Positions 35,687-44,440 of a DNA stretch of 64,000 nucleotides are shown in pieces. A model generated the notes under the pieces. It did not search any database, was not told where the DNA came from, and saw nothing but the letters and a program-made list of their open reading frames with translations. Source of the stretch: Hyphomicrobiales bacterium (GTDB lineage: Bacteria > Pseudomonadota > Alphaproteobacteria > Rhizobiales > Rhizobiaceae). Both the position numbers and the translations under genes were made by a program. The stretch spans positions 1 through 64,000 of the forward strand of contig UCIT01000012.1 of NCBI GenBank assembly GCA_900472625.1, read 5' to 3'. Every line of letters begins with the position of its first letter. Position 1 is the stretch's first letter.

Positions 35687-36724
35687 TCAAACCCAGCCCA
35701 GCAGCTCTCGTCGCACCACCTTCTCCAACACCGCCATGCCATCATCGCTGTCGTTCAGGCACGGGATATGCGCGAACTTCTCGCCGCCGTTCTCATGGAA
35801 CGAATGCGCCGCCTGCTCGGCAATCTCTTCCAGCGTCTCGAGACAATCCGAGGCGAAGCCGGGGTTTAGCACCGCGATGCGCTTGACGCCGTCGCGGCCA
35901 AGCTGTTCCACGGTCTTGTCGGTATAGGGCTGCAGCCACTCCTCCGGCCCGAAGCGGGACTGGAAGGTGACCATGAACTCGTCCTTCGATAGGCCGAGTT
36001 TTTCGCGCAGAAGACGGCCGGTCTTCTGGCACTGACAGTAATAAGGGTCGCCCTTCCTGAAATAGGACATGGGAATGCCGTGGAAGGAGGCCAGGATCTT
36101 TTCCGGCTTCCAGTCCAGCGTCGCCAGATGCGTGGTGATCGAGTTCGCCAGCGCCGTGATGTAGGCGTCGTCGTCGTGGTAATCGGGCACGGTGCGCAGC
36201 GCTGGCTGCCAGCGCATCTTCAGGAGGTGCTGGAAGGCCTTGTCGTTGACGGTCGCCGTGGTGGCCGCCGCGTATTGCGGGTAGAGCGGGAAGAGCACGA
36301 TGCGATCGCAGCCGTCGGCCTTCAGCGCATCGATGCGCGAGGCGATCGACGGCGTGCCGTAGCGCATCGCCCAGTCGACCTTCACGTTGGGCAGGTCCTT
36401 CAGGCGTTCGGCCATCAGTTCGGCCTGGCTGCGCGTGTAGGTGCGCAGATAGCTCTCGTTCTTGTCCTTGTTCCAGATCAGCTCATAGGCCTTGCCGACC
36501 TTGCCGGGACGAGTGTTCAGGACGATGCCGAAAAGGATCGGATACCACTTCCAGGGCGACCATTCGATGACGCGCCTGTCGGTCAGGAATTCTTTGAGAT
36601 AGCGGCGCATCGAGGTGTAGTCGGTGCCATCGGGCGTGCCGAGGTTGACGAGGAGCACGCCGACCTTGCCGAACTTCACATCAGGATGCTCCGCCGGGCG
36701 GTGCGCTGTTTCAACGGTCGTCAT
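35687..36724 (-). CDS. hemH: ferrochelatase
   Basis: Ferrochelatase inserts ferrous iron into protoporphyrin IX, the last step of heme b synthesis. In this 345-residue chain the catalytic His215 lies in ASFHGIP and the acidic Glu296 in SDCLETLEE. LVNLGTPDGTDY at about 25-36 and FPLYPQYAAATTATV at 145-159 are family blocks. GGGG stands 5 bases before the ATG. The protein is probably peripheral on the inner membrane. No regulator is adjacent; rhizobial heme genes are usually under Irr/RirA, and I did not find a convincing iron-box here. Confidence 0.96.
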   Translation of the reverse strand: MTTVETAHRPAEHPDVKFGKVGVLLVNLGTPDGTDYTSMRRYLKEFLTDRRVIEWSPWKWYPILFGIVLNTRPGKVGKAYELIWNKDKNESYLRTYTRSQAELMAERLKDLPNVKVDWAMRYGTPSIASRIDALKADGCDRIVLFPLYPQYAAATTATVNDKAFQHLLKMRWQPALRTVPDYHDDDAYITALANSITTHLATLDWKPEKILASFHGIPMSYFRKGDPYYCQCQKTGRLLREKLGLSKDEFMVTFQSRFGPEEWLQPYTDKTVEQLGRDGVKRIAVLNPGFASDCLETLEEIAEQAAHSFHENGGEKFAHIPCLNDSDDGMAVLEKVVRRELLGWV

Positions 36725-36795
36725 CTAAACCCCAATGCTTGTCGCGTCCAAGCGGTCATACGCAGCCCGGCTCCGATGGTTCACCCATATAGGAA

Positions 36796-36825
36796 TAAAA
36801 GCCGATCCGGGGAACCCCGAACCGG
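36796..36825 (-). terminator. intrinsic terminator of the 5'-nucleotidase gene
   Basis: On the minus strand GCCGGTTCGGGG and CCCCGGATCGGC pair around TT (interrupted stem) and are followed by TTTTATT, about 70 bases after the stop. Confidence 0.6.
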
Positions 36826-36894
36826 CCTTTCTGCTTGGGACAAATCGTCTTAGTTCGATTTGCGATGTCTGCGTTTCGGCTGTCCAATTTCCCG

Positions 36895-38868
36895 TTATTT
36901 GGAGGGGATCTGCAGCTCCTTGCCGATCGTCAGGTGGCGCGGCGTCGGCTTGCCGTTGGCTTCCGAAATCTTCCGCCACAGCGTGCCGTCGCCGTAGAAC
37001 TGCTTGGCGAGATCCCACAGCGTGTCGCCCGAAGCGATGACGTGGCTGGTCGGCGTATTCGGGGCCAGCGCCGGCGTCTCGGCGGCAGGCGCCGCCGCTG
37101 CAGGCGCTTCCGTGGTTGGGGCCGGAGCGGCAGGGCTCGCAGCCGGGGCTTCTGTTGCTGGTGCAACGGATGTTGCTTGGGGAGCGGCCGGCGTTGTGGG
37201 TGCCGAAGGCGTTGCCGGTACAGTTGTTTCCGATGCCGTCGGCCCGGGCGTTGCGGCGGAGGCGGCCACCTCGGTCACGCGGCCATCGGTGTAGGGCTTG
37301 TACGGCGAGTGAGCCGCAACATAGTCGGCGGTGACGTCGGCAAGGTCGGGGCCGAAATCGTAGGCGTTCTTGCCGGCGGTCGCGAAGATGGAGTAACCGT
37401 CGCCGCCTGCGCGCATGTAGTTGTTGGTGACGACGCCGTAGGTCTTGGCATTGTCGAGGGGAGCGAAGGTATCGCCGTCCTTGACGTCAACGGAGACGAC
37501 GCGGCTGCCCGGTGGCTTGGACTTGTCGTAGCTGTACTTCATGCCCGCGACCTGCGGGAAGCGGCCGGCGCCTTCCTCGATCTTGCCGAGGCCGTTCTCA
37601 AGCGCTGTGCGGATGTCGGCGCCGGTCAGCTGGAAGGTTGCCAGCGTGTTCTGGAACGGCAGCACGGTCACCACTTCGCCCTGGGTGACGTCGCCGCCGT
37701 CGATGGACGCCCGTAGGCCGCCGCCGTTCTGGATGGCGATCTGCATGCCCTGAGCCTTGCTGCGGTCGAGCATGGCATCGGCGACGAGATTGCCCATCGT
37801 GCATTCCCTGACGCGGCAGACTTCGCGGGCGCCCTCGATCGGGCCTTCCGACGAGCCGATCACCTTCTTGCGCAGGTCCTCGATCGGCTTGGCAAGTTCG
37901 GCGATGCGGGCCGTGATGGCTTCATCGGGTTTGAAGGAACTGTCGATCAGGATCGGATCGCCCTTGGCTTCCTTGACGACGCCGTTGTCATCGAAGGTGA
38001 TGACCACGTCGCCGAGATACTTGCTGTAGGAGGCGGCGGTGACGACGGGAACCTTGTAGCCGCCGGGGTTATCGACCATCGTCGGATAGGGTCCCGCTGC
38101 CTTCGGGTCGGTGTTCGACAGCAGCGTGTGCGAGTGGCCGCCGACGACGACGTCGACATCGGGGATCTTGGCGATGTCGGATAGATCCCTGGTGTAGCCG
38201 ACATGGGTCAGCGCAATGATCTTGTTGACGCCCTCGGCCTTCAGCTTGGCGGCTTCCTTGGTGATCGCAGCGACGTCGTCGGTGAACTTGATGTTCGGGC
38301 CGGGCGAGGCGAGCTCAGGCGTCTCGGTCGTCACGACACCGATGATGCCGATCTTCTGGCCGCCGATCTCGAGCACGACAGTGGGTTCGGGGTGCTTCTT
38401 GACTGTCGAGGCGTCGGAGAATTCGACATTGGCGGCGGTGACGGGGAAGGCCACCTTGTCCATGAACGGCGCCAGCGCCTTTTCGCCGTCGTCGAATTCA
38501 TGGTTGCCGAGCGTCATGGCGTCGAACTTGATCGCGTTGACCATCTCGAGTTCGGCCGTGCCCTTGTAGGTCGAGTAGAACAGCGAGCCCTGGAAATTGT
38601 CGCCGGCGTTGAGTGTCAGGACATTCTGGCCCGAAAGTGCGGCGCGGCGCTGGTCGATCGCGGTCTTCAGGCGGGCGGCACCGCCGAAGCACTCGTTCTT
38701 GCCTTCCTCCTCGGCCGAGCAGGTGGAATCGAACTTGTTGATCGATTCAATGCGCGAATGGAAATCGTTGATGTGCAAAATATTGAGCTGGTAATCGGCA
38801 AAGGCGGCGCTGCTCGACAGCGCCAAGACGGACGCGGTCAGCAGACCGAATTGAAATGATTTCGTCAT
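36895..38868 (-). CDS. UshA-like 5'-nucleotidase/UDP-sugar hydrolase with C-terminal LysM
   Basis: The 657-residue exported protein has a signal peptide (about 1-25). The calcineurin-like metallophosphatase domain contains ILHINDFHSR near 30-39, NAGDNFQGS and the metal motif LGNHEFDDG. The 5_nucleotid_C substrate domain follows (to about 490; YSIFATAGKNAYDFG loop). About 85 residues of Pro/Ala/Thr then lead to one LysM domain (about 608-655; HVIASGDTLWDLAKQFYGDG). It should hydrolyse nucleotides or UDP-sugars in the periplasm while LysM holds it on peptidoglycan. AGGAGAACAGG precedes ATG 38868; the in-frame extension to 38973 is not signal-peptide-like. Confidence 0.9.
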   Translation of the reverse strand: MTKSFQFGLLTASVLALSSSAAFADYQLNILHINDFHSRIESINKFDSTCSAEEEGKNECFGGAARLKTAIDQRRAALSGQNVLTLNAGDNFQGSLFYSTYKGTAELEMVNAIKFDAMTLGNHEFDDGEKALAPFMDKVAFPVTAANVEFSDASTVKKHPEPTVVLEIGGQKIGIIGVVTTETPELASPGPNIKFTDDVAAITKEAAKLKAEGVNKIIALTHVGYTRDLSDIAKIPDVDVVVGGHSHTLLSNTDPKAAGPYPTMVDNPGGYKVPVVTAASYSKYLGDVVITFDDNGVVKEAKGDPILIDSSFKPDEAITARIAELAKPIEDLRKKVIGSSEGPIEGAREVCRVRECTMGNLVADAMLDRSKAQGMQIAIQNGGGLRASIDGGDVTQGEVVTVLPFQNTLATFQLTGADIRTALENGLGKIEEGAGRFPQVAGMKYSYDKSKPPGSRVVSVDVKDGDTFAPLDNAKTYGVVTNNYMRAGGDGYSIFATAGKNAYDFGPDLADVTADYVAAHSPYKPYTDGRVTEVAASAATPGPTASETTVPATPSAPTTPAAPQATSVAPATEAPAASPAAPAPTTEAPAAAAPAAETPALAPNTPTSHVIASGDTLWDLAKQFYGDGTLWRKISEANGKPTPRHLTIGKELQIPSK

Positions 38869-39021
38869 CCTGTTCTCCTGGTTCTCGAAGACGAAGCCCG
38901 AACCTGATACCGGTCCCCCGCGCTCCGCCGTCCCTACGCGATCGATGGTTTCATCAACCTTTAGTGGCCGCAAGAGAAAAACCTGTGACAGGGTGTGGGT
39001 ATTCCAAGGGCGGGTAACAAA

Positions 39022-39049
39022 AAAAAGCTCCCCGGGGAGGGAGCTTTTT
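39022..39049 (-). terminator. intrinsic terminator downstream of omp10
   Basis: AAAAAGCTCCC and GGGAGCTTTTT pair around CGGGGA, about 32 bases beyond the omp10 stop. The A/T runs make it usable in both directions. Confidence 0.85.
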
Positions 39050-39080
39050 ATCGAGAGCTGTTGGGAGACCTATTGCAGGC

Positions 39081-39452
39081 TTACATATGCCGCGTCAGGC
39101 TGAACTGCGATCCGGCGTCGGAGGTGCAATTGAGCTGGCTCTGGGTAACCAGCGCGCAGTTGACCTTCGATTGCGTCTTGCGGACCAGCGAGGTCATGTT
39201 GATCTCGACCAGTGTCGGCGAGGTGCTGACGTAGGTGCCCGACGCCAGCATCTGGTTGGTGTCCGTCGTGCGCGTCGTGAAGGTCCCGGCCTGGAAAGTG
39301 GAGATGATGCCGTTCGGATCCGACCAAGAACCTTCCACGCCTGTCGCCTGCACCGGCGCTGCGGCAACGGGCATCGGGCGCGGTGACTGCGGCATGCAGG
39401 CCGTAAGGGCTGCCGAGGCGCCGGCGATCACGATGAGGGTTCTGAGTTTCAT
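39081..39452 (-). CDS. omp10: Omp10-like outer-membrane lipoprotein
   Basis: The 123-residue product has a lipobox Leu-Thr-Ala-Cys19. The body closely follows Brucella Omp10: [44 protein letters not shown] and [17 protein letters not shown], with a disulfide-type cysteine pair. The fold is an AprI/Inh-like small barrel. In Brucella Omp10 is a surface-exposed lipoprotein important for envelope integrity. GGGAG 6 bases before ATG 39452 sets the start. A much longer open frame running on upstream covers the hss gene in another frame and is not coding. Confidence 0.9.
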   Translation of the reverse strand: MKLRTLIVIAGASAALTACMPQSPRPMPVAAAPVQATGVEGSWSDPNGIISTFQAGTFTTRTTDTNQMLASGTYVSTSPTLVEINMTSLVRKTQSKVNCALVTQSQLNCTSDAGSQFSLTRHM

Positions 39453-39570
39453 GAGATACTCCCGGAAGATCTGACCGAAAAGATACGTTTGGTTAACGAA
39501 CACATGGCGCGGGTGGTCCGGGAAGGCAAGCCTTCGACGCGGCGCGACGGCATTTATACAGCAGGCGTTA

Positions 39571-39597
39571 CAAAAATGCCCGCCTTGCGGCGGGCAT
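39571..39597 (-). terminator. intrinsic terminator of hss
   Basis: On the minus strand ATGCCCGCC-GCAA-GGCGGGCAT is followed by TTTTG, 25 bases after the hss stop. Confidence 0.88.
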
Positions 39598-39621
39598 CTT
39601 CGAACTCGGTTGGATCGGCGA

Positions 39622-41073
39622 TCAGCGAACGAGGATGTTCTTGAACTGCCAAGGATCCTTGGTGTCGATGTCCTCGGGAAACAGACCCGGACGACCGTCC
39701 AGCGGGGTCCAGTCGGTGTAGTGACCTTCGACCGGGCCGAGGTAAGGCAGCTGCACTTCGAGGCAGCGCTTGTAGTCGATCTCGTCGGCTTCGACGATGC
39801 CGGCCTTAGGGTTTTCGAGCGCGTAGACCATGCCGGCGAGAACGGCCGAGGTGACCTGCAGGCCAGTGGCGTTCTGGTACGGCGCGATGCGGCGGGTCTC
39901 TTCCAGCGACAGGCGCGAGCCGAACCAGTAGGCGTTCTTCTCGTGGCCGTAGAGCAGCACGCCGAGTTCGTCGACGCCGTCGACCAGCTCGTGCTCGTCG
40001 AGAACGTGATGAACCGGCTGCGCGGTGCCGCCGTTGCCGAACATCTCATGCAGCGACAGAACGGCGTCGTTGGCGGGATGGTAGGCGTAGTGGCAGGTCG
40101 GGCGGAAGGTGACTTCGCCGTCCTTGTCGCGCACCGTGAAATAATCGGCGATCGATATGGACTCGTTGTGGGTGACGAGGAAGCCGTACTGCGGGCCAGG
40201 CGTCGGGCACCATGTGCGAACGCGGGTGTTGGCGCCCGGCTGATCAAGGTAGATCGCAGCCTTGCAGCCCTTCTTGTGCTTCTTGGCGTTCTTCGGCATC
40301 CAGTTTTCGTGCGTGCCCCAGCCGAGTTCGGCCGGCTGCAGACCTTCGGAGATGAAGCCTTCGACCGACCAGGTGTTCCAGAAGACGTTGAGCGGCTTCG
40401 GGTTCTTGGTCAGCTGTGTGTCGCGCTCGGCAATGTGGACGCCCTTGACGCCGAGCTTCTTCATCAGCTTGGCCCAGCCTTCGCGGTCATGCTGATCCGG
40501 CTCGTCGAACTTCAGGCCGGTGTCGTTGGCGAGGTTGACCAGCGCCTGCTTGACGAACCAGGAGACCATGCCCGGGTTTGCGCCGCAGGTGGAAACGGCG
40601 GTGGTGCCGCCCGGGCTCTTCTTCTTCTCATGGCGAAGGGTTTCGCGCAGCGCATAGTTGGTGCGGTCGGAATTCTTCATGTTCTTGTCGAAATAGAAGC
40701 CGAGCCAAGGCTCGATGACGGTATCAATATAGAGAACATCAAGCTTGCGGCAGAGCTTCATCAGGTCGAGCGAGCCGGTGTCGACCGAGAGATTGACGCA
40801 GAAGCCCTGGCCACCACCTTCGGTCAGAAGCGGCTTCAAGAGTTCCTTGTAGTTGTCCTTGGTCACGTATTCCTTGATGTGACGGACGCCGTGCTGCTTC
40901 AGGATCTCCATGTCGGAGGGTTCTTCGCGCGGATCGATGACGACCAGCCGGCTCTTGTCGAACTTGAAGTGGCGCTCGATCAGCGGCAGCGTGCCGCGGC
41001 CGATGGAGCCAAAGCCGATCATCACGATCGGGCCGGTAATTTCGGCATATACCGGGTGGGTCTGTTCCGTCAT
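39622..41073 (-). CDS. hss: homospermidine synthase
   Basis: The enzyme joins two putrescines (or putrescine and spermidine) in an NAD-dependent reaction to make sym-homospermidine, the major polyamine of rhizobia. The 483-residue chain has the Rossmann start [16 protein letters not shown]. It also has [23 protein letters not shown], the [16 protein letters not shown] block and [29 protein letters not shown] precedes the ATG. The gene is alone, bounded by a clear terminator downstream. Homospermidine supports growth at low pH and osmotic tolerance. Confidence 0.96.
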   Translation of the reverse strand: MTEQTHPVYAEITGPIVMIGFGSIGRGTLPLIERHFKFDKSRLVVIDPREEPSDMEILKQHGVRHIKEYVTKDNYKELLKPLLTEGGGQGFCVNLSVDTGSLDLMKLCRKLDVLYIDTVIEPWLGFYFDKNMKNSDRTNYALRETLRHEKKKSPGGTTAVSTCGANPGMVSWFVKQALVNLANDTGLKFDEPDQHDREGWAKLMKKLGVKGVHIAERDTQLTKNPKPLNVFWNTWSVEGFISEGLQPAELGWGTHENWMPKNAKKHKKGCKAAIYLDQPGANTRVRTWCPTPGPQYGFLVTHNESISIADYFTVRDKDGEVTFRPTCHYAYHPANDAVLSLHEMFGNGGTAQPVHHVLDEHELVDGVDELGVLLYGHEKNAYWFGSRLSLEETRRIAPYQNATGLQVTSAVLAGMVYALENPKAGIVEADEIDYKRCLEVQLPYLGPVEGHYTDWTPLDGRPGLFPEDIDTKDPWQFKNILVR

Positions 41074-41223
41074 TCTCTTCTCCTGTGGAAGGCAGCGAAA
41101 GGCGATAGGCCTTTAAGAATTCATTTGAAATCGTGCAAATACTGCGAGGTGACCGGCTCTAATCATAAAATCACGTCACAATAAAGAGCGTTCGAGCCGG
41201 GAATGTAAATATCGGGTGAAGGA

Positions 41224-42078
41224 TCAAGTGCTTGCAAGCGCGTGCAACTTTGCCGCAAGTGCCGCCTTCTGCAAGGTCAGGCCCTTGTAGGCCGCCTGGT
41301 GCTCGTCGAGACTTTCGAGCTGCGCGGCGAAGCTCGCCGCCAGCCTCGCCACTTCGGGATGATCGGCGATCGCGGCGATCGGATCGACATAGACACGGAT
41401 GGTGAAGAGAATATCGCCGGAGACGGGCAGCTTGCGTAGCGTCTGCCGCTCGACGCGGGCGAAGCGCTGGTTGAGCGTGAAAGGCTCGTTCTCCGGCGGG
41501 CGGCGATGCTTGGAGACTGGCAGGAAGAGATCGTCGGTGCGATTGACCGACCAGTTCAGCCGTTCGACCGGTTGCGCCACCTGTAGATTGTCGAAGATGC
41601 GGGTGATCAGCGACGCATTTCGGGTGCCTTCGCCGAAGCCCGGAACATCGGCATGGATCGCCTGCATCGACCGGCCGAATTTCTCCTGAAGCGACCAGGA
41701 GGAGGGGAAGGCGACGAAGCCGGCGACGAGATGCCAGCCGTCGGGCTTGCGGCGCATGAGAACGAGGTCATCCTGGATCATCAACCCGGCGCGCAACAGC
41801 GACGGCAGAGCGTCGTCCACGGTCGTGGGAAAGAGTGCCGGATGGCGCTCGGCGAGATGGGCCTGCAGCAGCTCGAGCGCTTCCTGCTGGGTATGCTCGG
41901 TCCCGTCTTCCGCCACGAAGACCGCGTCGCGGTGCGTCGCGATCAACCGTCGCTTTTCGTCGAGATAGTGCGCCCAGTCGGCATCCGGCTCGATCCAGCG
42001 GGTGGCATCGAGCGGCATCAGCCCGATGGTGAAGGGCTTGGCCGAGCCGTCATAGGGTGTGTAGACAGGGAGCGTCAT
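41224..42078 (-). CDS. DUF3445 / heme-dependent oxidative N-demethylase family protein
   Basis: The 284-residue protein starts MTLPVYTPYDGSAKPFTIGL and contains the family blocks LVLMRRKPDGWHLVAGFVAFPSSW (split by the barrel) and IHADVPGF. The repeated NQRFARVERQTLRKLP region follows. Characterised relatives are PAS-like heme proteins that oxidatively N-demethylate small amines; most members are uncharacterised. A TTG three codons upstream (42087) is an alternative start and neither has a clear ribosome site. hss lies 150 bases downstream on the same strand. Confidence 0.75.
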   Translation of the reverse strand: MTLPVYTPYDGSAKPFTIGLMPLDATRWIEPDADWAHYLDEKRRLIATHRDAVFVAEDGTEHTQQEALELLQAHLAERHPALFPTTVDDALPSLLRAGLMIQDDLVLMRRKPDGWHLVAGFVAFPSSWSLQEKFGRSMQAIHADVPGFGEGTRNASLITRIFDNLQVAQPVERLNWSVNRTDDLFLPVSKHRRPPENEPFTLNQRFARVERQTLRKLPVSGDILFTIRVYVDPIAAIADHPEVARLAASFAAQLESLDEHQAAYKGLTLQKAALAAKLHALAST

Positions 42079-42135
42079 TGTCAGCAAAGTGCCGATTTGT
42101 TAGCGTGCTTGCAAGAGTTCGCTGGAGACCGGGCG

Positions 42136-42420
42136 ATGGCCGGCAAAGTTGTTTCCTTTCGTGTGTCTGATCCGCTGATGCAGCGGCTGGACAAGCTCGC
42201 GCAGGAAACGAAGCGCGACACCTCCACGCTGGCGCACGAGGCGCTTGCCGACTATCTCGCTCGCCAGGATGAACAGGCTGCGGCGATCGACGAGGCTGTG
42301 CTGGCAGCAAATTCAGGTGAGTTCATCTCAAACGAAGCGATGACGGCATGGCTTGAATCGTGGGGTTCGGATAACGAGCTTCCACCTCCCGAAATCGATA
42401 TTCGCAAACCGCGTAGATGA
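42136..42420 (+). CDS. ribbon-helix-helix antitoxin of ParDE/RelBE-type pair
   Basis: The 94-residue protein has an RHH DNA-binding head (about 4-48; VVSFRVSDPLMQRLDKLAQE then a TSTLAHEALADYLARQ helix). The C-terminal arm is acidic and flexible (about 60-94) and would wrap the toxin. Its stop overlaps the toxin start by 4 bases (ATGA), the usual antitoxin-first order. It probably represses its own promoter. The region upstream is only 57 bases to the divergent DUF3445 gene. Confidence 0.85.
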   Translation: MAGKVVSFRVSDPLMQRLDKLAQETKRDTSTLAHEALADYLARQDEQAAAIDEAVLAANSGEFISNEAMTAWLESWGSDNELPPPEIDIRKPRR

Positions 42421-42701
42421 GGGTCGTCTGGTCGTCGCTTGCAAGGGACGATTTGATGGCGATCCGGCGCTATATCGCGCAACACAATCCGACGGCAGCC
42501 AAAATGATCTCGGCACGCATACTTTATGCAGCCAGATTGCTAGGTGCACGTCCCAATCTCGGCTTGCGAACGCATCGCATGGACGTTCGTCGATTGATCG
42601 TCTCAAATTCCGTCTATTCGATCATCTATCAAATCTACGACCACGATATCGAGATTATCGAAATCTTCGATGGTCGAAGAGCGGTGGCGCGTACAATCTA
42701 A
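42417..42701 (+). CDS. RelE/ParE family toxin
   Basis: The 94-residue protein has the ParE/RelE fold: VVWSSLARDDLMAIRRYIAQ forms the first strand and helices. The C-terminal strand pair is RRLIVSNSVYSIIYQIYDHDIEIIEIFDGRR. ParE members block gyrase and RelE members cut ribosome-bound mRNA; the sequence does not decide between them. Translation is coupled to the antitoxin by a 4-base overlap. The 3' end overlaps the converging NTF2-like gene by 4 bases. This is the only toxin-antitoxin pair I see. Confidence 0.85.
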   Translation: MRVVWSSLARDDLMAIRRYIAQHNPTAAKMISARILYAARLLGARPNLGLRTHRMDVRRLIVSNSVYSIIYQIYDHDIEIIEIFDGRRAVARTI

Positions 42702-43078
42702 CCCGCCGGCGTTCCCTGATGGAAGACCATGCGCCAGCGGTTGTCAGGATCGCGGCGCCAGATGGAGCTTCGCAGCGCGCGGGCCGGCGAGGCGCCGGGT
42801 GCCGAGCGCTCGGAGCGGTAGGTGGCCAGCACAACGTTGGCTGCGAGCGGCCGGATACCAAAGTCGGTCATCGTTCTGGTCGTGCCGTCCGCCGGTTCCT
42901 CGAGCAGGGCGGCGATGATCGCATCAAAGGTGTAGAGGCGGCCGGAGCTGCCGATCTCGTGGAAATCGGGCGAGAGCAAGGTTTCCAACGTCGTGCGCGT
43001 GTTGCGAACGGTCTGGTCGAGCAGTTGTTCTTCCAGCGACCGGATATGCGCGCGCAGATCGTCGGTGTCATCGGCCAT
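42698..43078 (-). CDS. SnoaL/DUF4440-type NTF2-like protein
   Basis: The 126-residue protein fits the NTF2-like fold: a long N-terminal helix pair (RAHIRSLEEQLLDQTVRNT), LLSPDFHEIGSSGRLYTFD, a beta sheet with LATYRSER, and an IWRRDPDNRWRMVFHQGTP ending. Such DUF4440 proteins are small, often uncharacterised, and may be enzymes or binding proteins. It is 4 bases downstream of the YciI-like gene and probably in one transcript with it. Its end overlaps the toxin gene. Confidence 0.75.
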   Translation of the reverse strand: MADDTDDLRAHIRSLEEQLLDQTVRNTRTTLETLLSPDFHEIGSSGRLYTFDAIIAALLEEPADGTTRTMTDFGIRPLAANVVLATYRSERSAPGASPARALRSSIWRRDPDNRWRMVFHQGTPAG

Positions 43079-43082
43079 CGGT

Positions 43083-43367
43083 TCAGTCCTTCAAGCGCTC
43101 CAGGCCTTCATTGGCCGTGGTGATCGCGACTTCGGTGATATCGTATTCGCAGATGCCGTGGATGGTGAAGGGGTCGGCTGCGACATAGGCTTCGATCGCG
43201 GCGCGATCGCCCAGGGAAAGGATGACGCCGCCGGTGCGCGGCACCTTGCGGCCGGAGGCGAGGAACCAGCCCTTGGCATAGCCTTCCTTCACCCAGGCCA
43301 TGTGTGGCTCCATATGCTTGTCGGCCTCTTCACTGGGCTTCACATAGGTGAGGGAGAGGATGAACAT
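43083..43367 (-). CDS. YciI-like protein
   Basis: The 94-residue protein is a single YCII domain (dimeric alpha-beta barrel). It starts MFILSLTYVKP, then has HMEPHMAWVKEGYAKGWFLASG, VILSLGDRAAIEAYVAADPF and a closing strand. YciI members have a conserved His/Asp pair and are thought to be small enzymes. The NTF2-like gene follows 4 bases downstream; this operon faces the toxin-antitoxin pair. Confidence 0.8.
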   Translation of the reverse strand: MFILSLTYVKPSEEADKHMEPHMAWVKEGYAKGWFLASGRKVPRTGGVILSLGDRAAIEAYVAADPFTIHGICEYDITEVAITTANEGLERLKD

Positions 43368-43499
43368 CGGGGATTTCCTTGCAGGCTGTTTCGTTTCGAT
43401 ACATGTGCAACGGCAAAGCGGCCCGGTCCATCCATAATCTTTTCAGACTTCCGCTCCAAACTGCGAATCATTGTTATTCCAGCGCCCCGGGACCATCGG

Positions 43500-44405
43500 A
43501 TGACCCAGATATCGGAGCGGCTTGCGGAGTTGCAGGAGGAGAGTGCCGTGCTGATCGCGCTTTACGATCAGGACGACCGGCTGCGGTATGCAAACGCGGC
43601 GTTTCGCTCCACCTTCGCGCTCGAGCCTGACGAATGCCCTTTCTGGGCTGAATTGATGCGCCGCAACACCAAGGCGTGCAAGGGCACGATCATTCGCGCC
43701 GCCGATTTCGAGACGTGGCTTGTCTCGGCGCAGTCGCGGCGCGGCAAGCTGCCGTTCCGCGCCTTCGAGACAGACGTCGTCGACGGCCGCTGGCTGTGGA
43801 TGACGGAAACCGTCCAGAAGGATGGCTGGATGCTGTGCGTCGCCAGCGACATCACCCATCTGAAGGCCAGTGAGCGCGATGTCAGGCAGGACCGCGACTT
43901 CGCGCTGAAGGCGTCGCAGACCGACGAGTTGACGAGCATCTCCAACCGCCGCTTCATGATGGCGGCGCTGGAGAGCCTGGTAAAACGGCAAGCCTCGGCG
44001 GAGGCCGCGAGCGGCTGCATCTGCATCATCGATCTCGATTTCTTCAAGCGGATCAACGATCTCTACGGACACCAGACCGGCGACGACGTGCTGGTCGATT
44101 TTGCCCGGCGGGTGCATCCGCTGGTGCGGCGGCGTGACAGCTTTGGGCGGATCGGCGGCGAGGAGTTCATGCTGATCCTGCCGGACACGTCGCTGACGCA
44201 GGGGGCGATGATCATCGACCGGGTGCTGACGACGGTGCGCGGCGCCCGGCCGATCCGCAACGCGCCGGCGTTCTCCTACACCTGCTCGGCGGGCCTGGCC
44301 GAACTGCATGCCGGCGAGACGGCTCGCGAGATTTATGCGCGGGCCGACGAGGCGCTCTATCACGCCAAGCAGAGCGGGCGGGATCGGTTGCGGATCGTGG
44401 CTTAG
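43500..44405 (+). CDS. diguanylate cyclase with PAS domain
   Basis: The 301-residue protein has an N-terminal PAS domain (about 15-125; LIALYDQDDRLRYANAAFRS). A GGDEF domain (about 140-300) has the intact active site GGEEF at 219-223 and an inhibitory I-site RRRD at 210-213, five residues before it. It should make cyclic di-GMP and be product-inhibited. There is no membrane span, so the PAS signal is cytoplasmic. The start at ATG 43500 lacks a good ribosome site. The frame stays open upstream over the YciI gene, so a slightly different start is possible. Confidence 0.88.
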   Translation: MTQISERLAELQEESAVLIALYDQDDRLRYANAAFRSTFALEPDECPFWAELMRRNTKACKGTIIRAADFETWLVSAQSRRGKLPFRAFETDVVDGRWLWMTETVQKDGWMLCVASDITHLKASERDVRQDRDFALKASQTDELTSISNRRFMMAALESLVKRQASAEAASGCICIIDLDFFKRINDLYGHQTGDDVLVDFARRVHPLVRRRDSFGRIGGEEFMLILPDTSLTQGAMIIDRVLTTVRGARPIRNAPAFSYTCSAGLAELHAGETAREIYARADEALYHAKQSGRDRLRIVA

Positions 44406-44440
44406 GGTTTCGCTGTTGTCAGCGATGGGTGAGGCTCTGG

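Noticed and set aside
36725..36894. Iron-box (Irr/RirA) upstream of hemH
   Set aside because: I found no convincing palindrome; the structured part of this gap is the terminator of the neighbouring gene.
39453..40247. N-terminal extension of the Omp10-like lipoprotein
   Set aside because: It overlaps hss in another frame; the lipoprotein signal starts at 39452.
39610..41184. Open frame opposite homospermidine synthase
   Set aside because: Antisense shadow of a well-supported gene.
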